The translations under genes and the position numbers were made by a program. The notes under the pieces were generated by a model, which was not told where the DNA came from, made no database searches, and saw only the letters and a program-made list of their open reading frames with translations. DNA of 64,000 nt from Melieria omissa (lineage: Eukaryota; Arthropoda; Insecta; Diptera; Ulidiidae): assembly GCA_963971225.1 (NCBI GenBank), contig OZ020269.1:81010450-81074449 (forward strand), written 5' to 3'. Shown in pieces: positions 23,301 to 34,663 of the stretch (within the stretch, counting starts at the first letter, position 1; every line of letters begins with the position of its first letter).

Positions 23301-25686
23301 TACAGAAATTGCAACATTGACACATAAGTTCACCTCGGTTACGTTGTATAAAAACAAGACCGTGCGCTATGCCGCTCGCATGCACGCTATCATCGCCTGC
23401 CAAATGGAATTTCAGCTATATCCGATGGACATTCAAGTGTGTCCCATTTACATCGAAAGCTGTGAGTGCCTTTCACACCATTCTGAAACTAACACAAATA
23501 AACCAAATGTATCTTGTACACAGTTTCGTCTAATAATCAGAAGGTAAAACTTCGTTGGTCCGATTCAGGTGTGACCCTAAACCCGGAACTAAAATTACTT
23601 CAATACAACTTGGGGCAACCGTTAGAATTGGAAGAAAGCGACGGCTATATGCCGGAGAAAGTAGGAAATTTCTCACGCTTGACTGTATACTTTCGATTTG
23701 AACGCCAGATCGGGCACCATCTAATACAAACATTTGCTCCATCCTCGCTGGTTGTTATGCTGTCGTGGTTCAGTTTCTGGCTCGGTCTTGATGCCATTCC
23801 AGGACGAGTGACCCTGCTAGTAACCTGCATGCTTACGTTGGTGACTATGTTTACAGGACTTCGAGCAGACATACCACCAGTGGCTTACGTTAAGGTAATC
23901 ATTATCGTTCACAATTATTGAGTTTCCTACTCCAAAAATGCCAAACTACTGTATGTAATGATTTCCTGCAGGCTCTTGATCTTTGGATGGCCGGCTGTAT
24001 GGTATCTGTATTCGCGGCCTTAGCCGAATTTGTTGTTGTCAAAGTACTAGACGTTCAGTACCAGTATCAAGTAAATAAAATTCCAAAAGTACTACCGATG
24101 GTAAGTTATGCTGATGCATCCCTGTAAACTCAATTTTTGACTTAGGGTGGGAAAAACATATTAAGGGTTTTTGCGTAGCATGATATGCAAAAAATGCAAA
24201 ATTTTTTTGCTTGTATTTTGTTTTTGTATCATTGCACGGATTGCAAGATTCTGCAATTTTTGCATTTCGTGCACCTTGCAAGGGTTTTGCAAGACATCGA
24301 GAATACCCCTATTGTTTTTCCTTCTTTTTTGTTTTTATCGTGAGAAGCGCTAACACATTGTTTTAGATTCTTAAGCAAAGAATTAAATAGTAGGAATTGG
24401 TCAGAAGTTGTGTATCTATTCAAAACTTTAGCTTATTGTACTGACTTAATAAAAACTTCAGTACTAATACATAAATAATTTATAATTCTGTGGTCAAAAG
24501 CAATAACCGCTTTAGTCGACTTAAGAAGAAATTGAGTTATGGATGCCACCATGTTCCCTGGCCTGTGCTCTACGTTTGTGTAAAATCGGGGAGTTTGTAA
24601 CTTTAAAATAAAAAAAGTTATTAATCTATTCGCGTTACTACTTGTATCAAATATGCGCCTAAAACTTTAAAACGAGATTGCTCGAAACAGCGAACTTAAT
24701 TACATGCATACATACATTATCCCGCAACCATCTGTGCCATGTGTAAGAATTTATACACCGATGGAAATAGTGGCGCACACAGGATTTCATTTGGAGGTTT
24801 GCGTGCAATTATTGAGCGGAATACCATTCGAAATTATATTCTGCACCAGCAATTTTTGTGTTTGGGGGTTTGAACCCCAAAACCCCACTATGTGCGCCAA
24901 TGGATGGCAGATACCTACAGTTTTGTGGTCATTCCGAACTGCAAGTTTGAGGCTTTCTTAATAGTCTGTTTTCCTGTCATACACTTTGTGATTTCCTGCT
25001 GGGAGAGCAACCGTCAAATGAACACATTTAGTTTCTATGTTTTGGTATTGACGAAGTGATTCCAAAAGCTGGAGTCGGGCGTCACTTCAGACTTGAAAGA
25101 CTATTAACATAACGACAGCCGCTCAATTAAATGAAAATTGAATCTTTGACTAATTCCCACTAATTCTTTAACTATCAATCTAAATATTTGTGCTAACGGT
25201 TATGTTGACAAAAGCACATTAATTGAGATTGGCTTGGAGATAATTGCAAATAAAAATGTGTATTCCTTCCAAACGATATTTCTCTCGCTTTTCAAAACAT
25301 ACTACCAAATTTATTAACTTAGCGCATAAGTAACATGGAGAAAGGTCAATGTGCGGCGGTGGCTAGTTGGGAAGGTGGGGCAGTACGTTCGCGAAAGTCA
25401 ACCCAAACACCAACAACCCCCGGGCAGGTACTTACGTTGAGTTTATCGCAATATTTAGTGTTATTCAAGTTACAATTTCTTTCAGACATCTTTGCAGGGA
25501 AATGGCGGCCCTCCCAAGCCCACACGGCGCCAGAGCCTGCTTTCGGTAGCTTGGACGGACACTGATACCGGCGTGGAGAAAATCATGTGGCGCGAAATAG
25601 ATAAAGTCTCGCGCGCCGTTTTCCCGATCCTCTTCTTCGTTTTCGTGCTACTATATTGGCCGATATTACTAATGAAGTCATCCTAG
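17388..25686 (+). CDS. Cys-loop ligand-gated chloride channel, pHCl-like group (5' end missing)
   Basis: Eight exons join in frame with GT-AG introns: 17388-17464, 17961-18060, 18128-18282, 23306-23461, 23524-23894, 23972-24100, 25323-25427 and 25486-25686 (TAG). The product is a subunit of a plasma-membrane pentameric anion channel. Exons 1-4 give the extracellular domain, with the 13-residue Cys loop CQMEFQLYPMDIQVC. Exons 5-6 give M1-M3: FAPSSLVVMLSWFSFWLGL, then IPGR and VTLLVTCMLTLVTMFTGL, then LWMAGCMVSVFAALAEF. Exon 8 ends with M4 (AVFPILFFVFVLLYWPILLM) and MKSS. The M3-M4 loop is short, about 100 residues. The Arg before M2 and the overall sequence suit a chloride channel close to Drosophila CG7589/CG6927/pHCl-2. 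The ligand (proton or zinc in relatives) is inferred only. The signal peptide and first part of the ligand domain were not found upstream. Intron 3 is 5.0 kb. Confidence 0.88.
20146..20645 (+). repeat. Minisatellite array, second locus
   Basis: At least four degenerate units repeat TTGACTTCAAA, GGTGAAA, then GATAAAT, then TCTGACGGGGTCAA, then a GAGTTAAAA block. The array ends with TTGCAAATCAGCCGGACC and an (AAAT)n tail. The same unit occurs at 6.7-9.1 kb and, inverted, at 54.0-54.5 kb. Confidence 0.7.
21745..22060 (-). mobile_element. LINE reverse-transcriptase remnant (RTE-like)
   Basis: The minus strand around 22000-21900 reads LFIDYKAVFSSPIRGRLHVELFELGVTAKLV. This matches the RTE-type RT block with FIDFKAAYDS and a following L-x-x-GIPAKLI. 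Frames are broken and no other RT blocks survive. It lies in intron 3 of the channel gene. Confidence 0.55.
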
Positions 25687-27890
25687 GACTTGGGGAGTTC
25701 CAGATCCCACATTTCTGGACTCCGACAAAAATAATAGTACGAAAAGAACGCAATAATGTACCACAGCGAAAACTGTTAGAGAAATAATTTAAATTTTTTC
25801 TTATAACATACATACATGAAAATTCTGATAAACTGTAAAAACAACACAAAAACAAAAAAAAAACGGGAAATGCTAATGATTTTAGTTCAGCTTTAGTCTA
25901 AAGTTATTCAACAAGTGAATGTGAGTTACTCCGGTTAGTTTTATTTTGAGGTATTTTATCTATCTACTTGAAGGTAAATATTTATGAAATATACATTATT
26001 ATGTTTGCTGTAAGTATAACAACCTCTTTCGGTACATAAGAGCACAAAAATGCCTGCAGGGGGCCAACCATGAGAACTTCCTAAGACTTGATATGTACAT
26101 ATTTTAAATGGAAGACCTTTTTATCTCAAAAAGGTGTTCGTCACGGTATGATAGACTTGCACAAGTGTTTTTATTACTTCTTCCTGAATATGTATGAGCG
26201 ACACTGAATGTAAAGAGATACAATGTGAGAGATCAACAATATCACCTTTTTCGTTAACTAAATAACTTCCTAACACTAAACAAACAAGAGGCCCTCATTG
26301 CAACCTTTCGAACTTTTTTACTTCAAAAAGTATTTGAGTGGGCAAGTCGCGATTTTCAGTTAAGTGAAAACGGGCAGTCAGAAAATTCATATATAACAAC
26401 CTCATATTTCTAATTAAATTGTCTTAAGACCGTTTGGGCTTTTATACCTGTGAAGTCGCTGTACAATAACAGACGATCAGAAGTTAAGTTGATTTCTAAA
26501 CCTGAAATGGTTATTGTATAATTACAGGTTTCCGCTACGCAAATTTTGAAAAGTTTTTTTCAGCCTACACGTTGTCGAGCATTATATGAATACCTAAAAT
26601 AAAAATCTTACAGATTTTACAACTTTTATTAAATTAATGTAAATTACATAAAATTGTCAACATTTAGTTCAGTGTTGGGATTTATGTACACAACTTGTTA
26701 ACATACATATATGTACATATCATATATATATGCACGTACGCAAGCTCTTTTAAAAAACTTGTATAGAAGGATAATAACTTAAGAGGGATAATAATAAAAG
26801 TCTCAAAAATGCTGATAACACCTTAACAATTTTGAAAATGATTTAAGAATGGGAACGCAAGTACCTGTATTTAATCGTTGCATAGTAAACTAACGTTTCA
26901 AAACGTGCGAATGACTGATTAATTTCTAAATAATATTTTAATAATTAGTTAATTACTTTGAATTTAACTTATTCCTTTTTATTATATTTGGGCTTACACG
27001 GAGCCATAGGGAAAGCTTACACTTCTCTCAGAGATGAAAATGCTATATAAGTCTAGAGCATGTTGTCCAAGTTTCGAAACGCGTTTATTTAACTCCATAA
27101 CTTTTTTATACCTGTATTGTTGTTGGCGGGATTTGAATATCTCTTATTAACAACTCTCAGCTGGTTAATTTATGCCGAAGTGACACTAACTCAATAACAT
27201 GACATATGAAAATGTCACAACAAAACAGGACCACAATAAAACTTGGAAGAGATTAATAAGAGATTTTAATGTACTTCGGCTTGGAAGTTTTTAAAACAAT
27301 ATAAGCTAGTTGTTAGCATGTGGCTTTTTTCCTGCAACTTTAGCTTATTTCTGTACACACCCACTAACAAGAGTAATGTAATGTTACACATGTTTCCCCG
27401 AGAATAACCAAAACAAATTTAACTGTTTCTAACGCTCAGTTCGTAATAGTCACAAATAGTGCTCAAAAAATTACGAAAATCAAGTTACAACGATTTTTTC
27501 TGCTATTTGCAGACAACTAAGCACTCACATTTCCGGTGTATACATAATAAAATATACATCAAATACATAAAAACCCGACTTCAAACAAGATTTATACATG
27601 TGTATATGCTCTGTACTTGTTGACAGAAAGGATACAGTCATATACGTATATGTTTATACATTCAAATGCACACCATTATGACTAGGCACTATAATGGCAT
27701 GTTAACCTTTTTTAATACAGTTACACTATCTTAACATCCATTTTATTTAGTGTTTATTAGTGTCATTGTGATTCCAAAATCTACTAATAAAATACCATTT
27801 ATAAAAACGTTTCTAAAGACTGTGCTTTGCTTGGTGACTCATTTCGCACAAATTCTGTATATTTATTTTTCAAAGTTATCGTGCATACTA
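25687..27890. other. 3' flank of the channel gene; no supported gene
   Basis: AT-rich sequence that should include the channel 3' UTR. A (TA/CATA) microsatellite lies near 26700-26740. No frame with a recognisable product was found. Confidence 0.5.
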
Positions 27891-29199
27891 GGCTGTTTAA
27901 AAAGTAAGGTACCTAACAACAGAGGGCACCACAAACGAAGAAATCTCTTTGTTGACGGATATAACCAACCTTCAGACGAACACATGTCAAATTTCATGAC
28001 ATTCTGTTAGTATTTTAGTCTTTGTTTGACAGCCGTGGAAAGTGAAAAACTTTGATTATTTTTCTCACAATGGAAAAAAGTGAATTTCGTGTTGTGATTA
28101 AACATTATTTTTTGAAAGGTAAAACCCCAAAAGTAACAAAAGAAAAGCTCGATAACAAAAGTAACAAAAGAAAAGCTCGATAAACATTATGGGGAATCTG
28201 CTCCGTCAGATCAAATGGTTAAATACTGGATGGCTGAATTTAAACGTGGTCGTAGAAGCACAATTGATGAACACCGATCAGGCCGTCCAAATAAGGTCAC
28301 AACACCAGAAATGATTGCAAAAATCCACGATGATTTTAGACGACCCGAAATTGAAAGTGCGCGAGATAGCTGAGACTGTAAGCATCTCAATAGGTTCGGC
28401 GTACAATATTTTGCACGAGAAATTGGAACCGAAAAAGCTTTGTGCAAGATGGGTGCCGCGTTTGCTCACAATCGACCAAACACGCATTCGTGTGACCACT
28501 TCAATGAGAAATTTGAACTATTTCGAAAGAATTCATCCGAGTTTTTGCGTCGATATATAACAATGGACTAAACATGGGTTTACTACCACTACACACCGGA
28601 ATCCCGTCGAAACAGTGGGTTTTACCGAGTGGAAGTGCGCCAAAGCGACCAAAGACGCAAACATCGGCCGGTAAGGTTATGGCCAGTGTTTTTTGGGATG
28701 CAAATGGCATAATCTTAATCGATTATCTTGAAAAAGGTAAAAAGATAACAGGAGCATATTATACAGCGTTATTAGATCGATTAAATGGTGAAATCAAGAA
28801 AAAACGGCCGCATTTGAAGAAAAAAAAAATCATCTTTTATGACGACAATGCACCATCTCACACATCGCTCATTGCACAGGCAAAAAAACATGAATTGGGA
28901 TACGAAATGCTTCCTCATCCATCGTATTCGCCAAATTTAGCCCCCAGCGACTATTATCTGTTTGAAAACCGCAAAAGTTGGCTGTCTGGCAAGCGTTTTA
29001 ATCGAATGAAGAAGTCGAGTACGAAACTGATGCATATTTTGGAGCACTTGACAAATCGTATTATTTGAAAGGTATAAAAAAATTGGAGGATCGTTGGACT
29101 CGGTGTATCGAGCTAAAAAGAGATTATGTTGAAGAACAAATTCGAATTTTGCAAAAAAAATGTTTTTTCATTGTTAGGTACCTTACTTTTTGAACAGCC
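27891..29199 (+). mobile_element. Mariner-family DNA transposon, inactivated copy (1309 bp)
   Basis: TA at 27889-27890 and 29200-29201 flank 29-bp terminal inverted repeats (27891-27919 and 29171-29199). They start GGCTGTT and contain AAAAAGTAAGGTACCTAAC, with one mismatch (T/C at position 8). The length, TA target and internal transposase fit mariner. Confidence 0.93.
28070..29193 (+). pseudogene. Mariner transposase pseudogene
   Basis: ATG at 28070 starts MEKSEFRVVIKHYFLKGKT, the helix-turn-helix end of a mariner transposase. A 28-bp perfect tandem duplication (28128-28155 and 28156-28183) shifts the frame after about 28 codons. At 28564-28566 a stop follows MD in the motif MDxTWVYY, at the first catalytic Asp block. 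Later frames restore SAGKVMASVFWDANGIILIDY, FYDDNAPSHTSLIAQ and LAPSDYYLF. The last two carry the remaining acidic residues of DD34D. The frame runs to a stop at 29191-29193, inside the right terminal repeat. The protein cannot be made as it stands. Confidence 0.9.
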
Positions 29200-29804
29200 T
29201 AGTACTTACTGTATTTATTGTAAGTTATCGTTATCGTGCGCAACGACCAGCCACACAACTACAAAATTACATGAGCTTCAACCAACCCGTGATCGGCCAC
29301 TTGAATACCAAAGAAGCGTAACAACAGCATGGCAGTTATATATTTTCAAAATACGAGTATAGATTAAAAGCTTCCGGCTATATAAAATTGATCGCTCTGC
29401 AACCAGTTTTAAACATATTGCAAGTTTGCCAAATACGGAATAGATCTTTGTTTGGCTGCGGTCGCAATTATAGCCGGTGGTCGTCAATATAATTGCCTTT
29501 ATTACAAGCTTCGTCATTGTTCAAGCTCAACATTCTGCATCTCACTTTAGTATTTTGAAGCACATATATGAATCAATTCGCACATAATTTCACGTAATGG
29601 TGAAATATCCGTAATTTTGATTTTATGGTTATCATAGAAAAGCAAAATTTAATATTTAAATCAAAGTATTCATCTCGGATTTAACGAAATTAATTATGAA
29701 AGCAATCAGATTTTGATTATTGTACGCATTTAGTTTGTTTGATTACTTTTGTTTTTGTTAAAATTAAGATGTAAGGCGTAGACGCAAAAACAATATGTAA
29801 GAGT
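29200..29804. other. Short intergenic stretch, nothing recognised
   Basis: No open frame with similarity, RNA gene or inverted repeat was noticed. Confidence 0.45.
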
Positions 29805-30142
29805 CAGCCCTGTTCCAGAATCCGAATCGGATCAGAAATGGATTTGATTCCGACCGTTGGTGTTCTACATTCCGATTATCGGAAATATTTTCCGATGCAA
29901 CCCTGTTCTCAAATCCGATTAAGTTCGAACGAATTTGGATCGGAAATTTGGTGTTCTGCATTCCGACTATCGGAAATTTTTGTCGAAAATAATCCGCTAA
30001 ACAAAAAGCTGGTGGAATTGAAATCGGAAAGCAGCAAAATGAAAAGTATTTATTTTACTACAAATAACGAAAATGTAAGCAAATAAATGAAACATCGTGT
30101 TAAATAAAACTAATAAATTAATTTTTAATCACGGGAAAACAT

Positions 30143-30474
30143 AAGACTGCTGACCAGAGCAAAATGTTCTTGGATTTTATGGAGGAAAATGCGGACATCG
30201 CGAAAGGTTTCTGCAAAGTCGAATTTATAAAATAAATGGGAGGACCACCAACAAAAAGTGTAATGGGGTGGAAAAACGTGAGAAGTAAATTAAATCAATT
30301 CATTTTGTAAAATTTTCTTCAATCATAGACCTGAGTTGATTGGAAAAGTGAAGTAAGAAGGAAGCTGGCTCAAAATAGAAGAGAAGCCTTAGCGACCGGC
30401 GGTGGACCTTTTAAGAAGCACACACTTTCCGAAATGGAAAAGGCGGTTGCCTTTTCTACCGATCGTTGATAGCC
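30143..30474 (+). pseudogene. Myb/SANT-like (zeste-type) DNA-binding protein remnant, copy A
   Basis: The plus strand reads KTADQSKMFLDFMEENADIA. Beyond an intron-like gap it reads VDWKSEVRRKLAQNRREA and ALATGGGPFKKHTLSEMEKA. The order (helix with DFMEEN, W-K-x-V-R-K-L, R-RE-x-x-ATGGG) is that of the Myb_DNA-bind_5 family, which Harbinger elements often carry as a second gene. Exon 1 has a small deletion near 30215 compared with copy B. A TGA replaces the Trp of the expected TWxDxK motif in both copies. Not functional. Confidence 0.75.
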
Positions 30475-30580
30475 TCCTACGGCAAGAAATTGCAAAGCCG
30501 TCGCCAATTTCAATTCTGGCGGAATGGAGCATTGCCGAAGAAAAGGTCTCACTTCGGTCAAGGTCATGTTGAATGCTGCT
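30475..30580 (-). pseudogene. Harbinger transposase N-terminal remnant, copy A
   Basis: The minus strand reads FNMTLTEVRPFLRQCS, then IPPELKLATALQFLAVGGYQ. This is the segment that precedes the DDE domain of PIF/Harbinger transposases (…I-x-P-E-L-K-L-A-x-x-L-x-F-L-A-x-G…Y). It stops where the Myb-like remnant begins, so an internal deletion has removed the catalytic domain. Confidence 0.7.
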
Positions 30581-31177
30581 TTGTTTGGGCACTGAGGTAC
30601 TGAGCAATAAACCTTTAATAGGAAATTTTGAACATAACTGAAATGACTTGTACTAGTTACGAAGAATCTGGCAATTCCATCGGATTGCTGTGGTCTCGCA
30701 AAATTCTCCGCTTTACTTTTTCAACGGCGGACTGCTCGTTCTCAAGCAATACTGCCAATAAAATAACCCAACTCATTAAATAAAATAAAAAATCTTACAA
30801 AATTTTACAATTTCCTTTTTCATTTGAACATTAAAAGCAAACAGCTGATTGAAGGTTTGTTAATTTGCTAAAAATCGGATTCGAAATAAACTTCGAATGT
30901 GACAATTCCGCTCGGATTGCAGAACACCTCTTCAAATCGGGATCGGATTTCATTTCGATTCGAATCAGGAACAGGGCTGAGTAAGAGTGTAATTGTAATG
31001 TGTGGTAATATGTTTAATTCAACGAAGTATTTTTGTATAAACCCTAATTTCTCAACTCCTCTACTTTTGCCCATATTACCCAATATCAACAGACGCAATA
31101 TTTTTACTGTCTTCGCATTAGTTTAAGACCTTACAAATTCTTTACAATCGTACAGTTTTTGTAATGCAGTTTTGGAC

Positions 31178-34100
31178 TTAAGTGCCGCTGTTGTCACAAG
31201 CTTCGTCTATAAACTCAGTTGTGCCCTGTGGTAAACTGCTTTTGAGATTTATCAAAGAAAATTCACCATCGCTGTCAGAGTCGCTGGTATTGCTGGAACT
31301 GAGGTCATTTACGTTACTTTTCTCTTCTTTGTGTTTTTCCGCAGCAGCATTAATCAAAACTCGCATTGTATATTTATTGAAATCACAACTGTAAAATAAA
31401 ATAAATACTTAGCAATTATCATTCGCTTATAATATAAATAATGTTATACTCACACTCTCTGTAGTACATCGTACTTTCGTGAGAGGCTTTCATGAAGCGC
31501 CAACAGCTCGTGGTGCTGAAAAACGCCAAATTTATTACCATGGCTACTCAACAAGCAATCACACCACTGCAAGTAAAACTCAATATGCGTGGACAGCTGC
31601 AAACCACGGGCAATTATTTGAAGCAAACGATGGGCAAATTCGTCAGGCAGATTGGAGCAGATTAATTCAACTGAAATAAACACAAGAACCCGACATTTAA
31701 AAAGCGATTCAAACTCAACATGTAATTAATTATCTTACTATCTTTGTATGGAATTTTCTCTAATACCATATACACCAAGTGAGGCTCATTTAACTTTAAT
31801 GACATGACTAAAGCCCGTGAAAAATCATTGTTCTGCAATGCACTCTTTACTGCTTTGGGTGTCACCTCCAATGACAAATGAAACGGATCGAAGACTATGC
31901 CTAAAGTGCATATATATGTATAAATTAAACTGATTACTACAACTGCGGTCAGTCTCACCTTTATCCAATGAATACACACAAAGGCCCTCAGTACAGGCCA
32001 CACCAAATGCTTGACCAGTTGGTGAAAACTTTACTGCAAATACCTTGACCTCCGGCTTGAAGTTTCTTGAAGCCATGTCTCCCTTCTGCACACCCGGCAA
32101 ACGTATGGCAACATTACTACCTTCAAGCTCATCGCGTTTTTCCACCAAAGCCATGTTACCGAATTCAGTTAAATTTCGTCTGTTTATAAACTCCTAAAAA
32201 TCTCATAATCTTAGCATCTTTCAAATATAAAATCCAAAAAAAACTCACATTCAAGCCATCTAAACTATGATTTTGAGTAATTTCAAACTTCTTCAATAGA
32301 ATCGCTTCCCGCACATGGTAAATACAGATGACATACGAATTGCCGCCAGCCAAAATGCATTCGCCGTCCGCAGAGTACTCGATCGATGTAAAGTATCTGA
32401 AATAAGCAAGGGGGAACTAATAAGCCATCGTTGTGGTCAGCTTTTAGAAGAAATTGGCGTACTTTCCCTCAAGATTCCTTTTTGCAGTTATTACGTCAGT
32501 ATCGGAACGACCACTGCATAAATCTTTTCGACCCTCAATGCAACTGACTTGTGACGCAGTTTTCACATCAAAAATTGTTATATTGGCGTTGAGCGTAGCA
32601 GTTGCAGCCTATTCAATAGAATCAATGTGACACAAGTGCATCAACCCGCAATATCTGACTTACGTGTTCACCACTGGGACTGAAAGCCACGCAGGTTACG
32701 TCAGACAACAAATCGATGGTTTCATGCTGACTGCTGTTCTCGAGGCAATTCCAAATCTTAATTGTTTTGTCCCAGGAGCCGGAGACTAAAGTTGACATCG
32801 TTGCTATCGGCGAAAACGCCACTGAGGCCACTGGACCTTCGTGACCACTGATGACTTCGAGCAATTTGCCCAACTTTATTGACCACAAGTACATCTCGAA
32901 GACATCTTGACCTCCTGCGACCACAAACTCACTGGAATGGTCAATGGCCACGCAAGAGAATTGCACCGACTGCGGCGAACTGAACGTACGAAAATTTCGG
33001 TATCTAGAAATCGCATTCAATAGAAATTAAATTGCCCATTACATGAACAACGCATGTTACCTGGTGATGTCGAATGCACGTACAGTGCCATCCAGAGAGC
33101 TGCTTACCAAAAACTTCTTATTCCGGCTGAATTGAATACCCGTTATACCACTTGTATGTTCACTGAAAGTTACAAAGCAAAAGCCGCTCTGAGTGTTCCA
33201 CAGCTTGACCTTGGAGTCTTCGCCGCCCGTAGCAATGAATTGCCCATCCGGAGAGTAGCTAATACACGTCATTTCGCTGCTATGTCCTTGCTGCTTCATG
33301 ATATATTGTTCACCTAAAATTATTACCGTGCAGTCCGGTGACAGATTAAAAAAACCCGGTATGGGGAAACATTTCGTCAGAATTTGTGTATAAACATACT
33401 TTGCCACTCCCAAACAAGCAATTGGCCTAATTCCCGCGATGCAAGTGCCACCCAATCGCCAGTGCTGTTGAAGAGTGCCACCGAGATGGGATAATCGGAA
33501 ATGCTCAGAGAATGAATCAGATTCACATCTGGTATTTCGTAGAGGTAAAACGAGCCGGTGCTAAATGCTACCACTAGCATCTTCGATAAGTTATTATAAT
33601 GTGCTGCTGTTAGCACCGCGTCGCGATGTGCTTTGCGCGGCTCATCCGCTAAATAATGCCTTCCCAGTTTTTTATATGAAAATGGATGGACACTGATTTT
33701 TTCACCAGATTTGACTTCGTTCTCATCAAGTGGCTCAGCGGTGCTGGCAACATTGCTTTGCGTTAGTTCCACGTCGTCCTCCGATTCTTCGATTTCTTCT
33801 TTCACTTTTTTTTTCTTCGCCAAACGCGCCTGTTGGTCCTTGAGGACACTGCGATCTACACAGATGATATCCGCAGGATCCATGCTGCACTCCCATAAAC
33901 ACAGCTGGCCATTACGGCTTATCGTATTCAAATGGAGACTGTTCCGTTCGAAGAAACATGCAACTATGGCATCTGTGTGACCTCCTAATATATAAGTTCG
34001 AAAATTGGTCATGCGTTGTATACCACATACTTTTGTGGAACCGTCTCGACAACCCACAGCAAGCATTCGCGAATCTGATGACCAATCCAACCAAGTAACA

Positions 34101-34663
34101 TCATCATATCCACCTAAGAAGTGTCTTTCCAGCATGAATGGGCTGTACTCTCCCGTTAACTCGCCAGGCGAACGGAATACAAGTACTAAATTGTTTACAG
34201 CAACAGCAAAGTGTGCGCCATTAGGACTGAAGCTAATGCACTGTGGTTTATTCACAAACTTATGTCGATGGATGACAGTGCATGTCAACATGCTGATGAG
34301 CTGCGCCTCACCGATTTCATTTGCTGCAATCAAAAGGTTGCCGTCTGGTGAAAGGGCGATAGTCACATAGTTGTAGCGGGACTCTAGCGACAGCGTTTGT
34401 GACCGGTGGCTGACAAAATATTAAATCGTTAGTTCAACCTTCCTTAAAAAATTAATAATGCGCAATACTTTCGCAAATCACATATGGAGAGGCGATTTCC
34501 AACGGGACTAATAACACTGTTCCCATCGGGCGTAAATTGTAAATTTCCATTGCGATATACAGCACCAAGTAAATTAGAGAACTGCAAGTAAAACGTAAAT
34601 ATCCACATAGACGTGGGCCACCTATACTAACTCAACTCAAATTACCTTGTACGAAAATTTCAT
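31178..34663 (-). CDS. Pwp2: Periodic tryptophan protein 2 homologue (PWP2/UTP1), SSU processome WD-repeat protein
   Basis: Eleven exons (minus) join to 951 codons including stop: 34663-34646, 34581-34469, 34409-33400, 33313-33061, 33003-32664, 32608-32463, 32396-32249, 32193-31959, 31900-31739, 31670-31454 and 31388-31178. All splice sites are GT-AG and phases agree. The start MKFSYK, then FSNLLGAVYRNG, matches the family N-terminus. WD-repeat signatures include YVTIALSPDGNLL, TWLDWSSDSRML, ISYSPDGQFIATGGEDSKVKLW and VSGSWDKTIKIW. The C-terminal part (DPFHLSLEVTPKAVKSAL… LICSNLPDEFAHRL) is the Utp12 domain. An acidic/basic low-complexity insert lies at about residues 235-275, and the tail is Ser/Asp-rich. 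The protein works in the nucleolus in the UTP-B complex during 18S pre-rRNA processing. It is head to head with Nup37, 1.6 kb apart. Confidence 0.95.

Larger units (their letters stand above)
18283..23305. other. 5.0-kb intron of the chloride-channel gene
   Basis: It contains the minisatellite array at 20146-20645 and a LINE remnant near 21745-22060. Two minus-strand frames (19621-19881 and 22967-23272) have no recognisable domain. A GGTTAGGTAAGACAGGCAG stretch near 19511 resembles a retroelement tail. Confidence 0.6.
29805..30979. mobile_element. PIF/Harbinger-derived element, copy A (1175 bp)
   Basis: The ends CAGCCCTGTTCC (29805) and GGAACAGGGCTG (30979) are inverted. The flanks AGT (29802-29804 and 30980-30982) form a 3-bp target-site duplication. 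Both subterminal regions are rich in TCCGATT/ATCGGA-type repeats. Inside lie remnants of two genes facing each other. A near-identical copy B is at 51370-52540, but its flanks (AAT) differ, so the two inserted independently. Confidence 0.85.

Noticed and set aside
24769..24905. Short inverted match around TGGCGCACA
   Set aside because: Only about 9 bp and no target duplication; insufficient for a MITE call.
29838..30086. 82-codon frame at the left end of Harbinger copy A (and its twin at 51362)
   Set aside because: It simply translates the terminal and subterminal repeats; the plausible coding parts are the Myb-like and transposase remnants further in.
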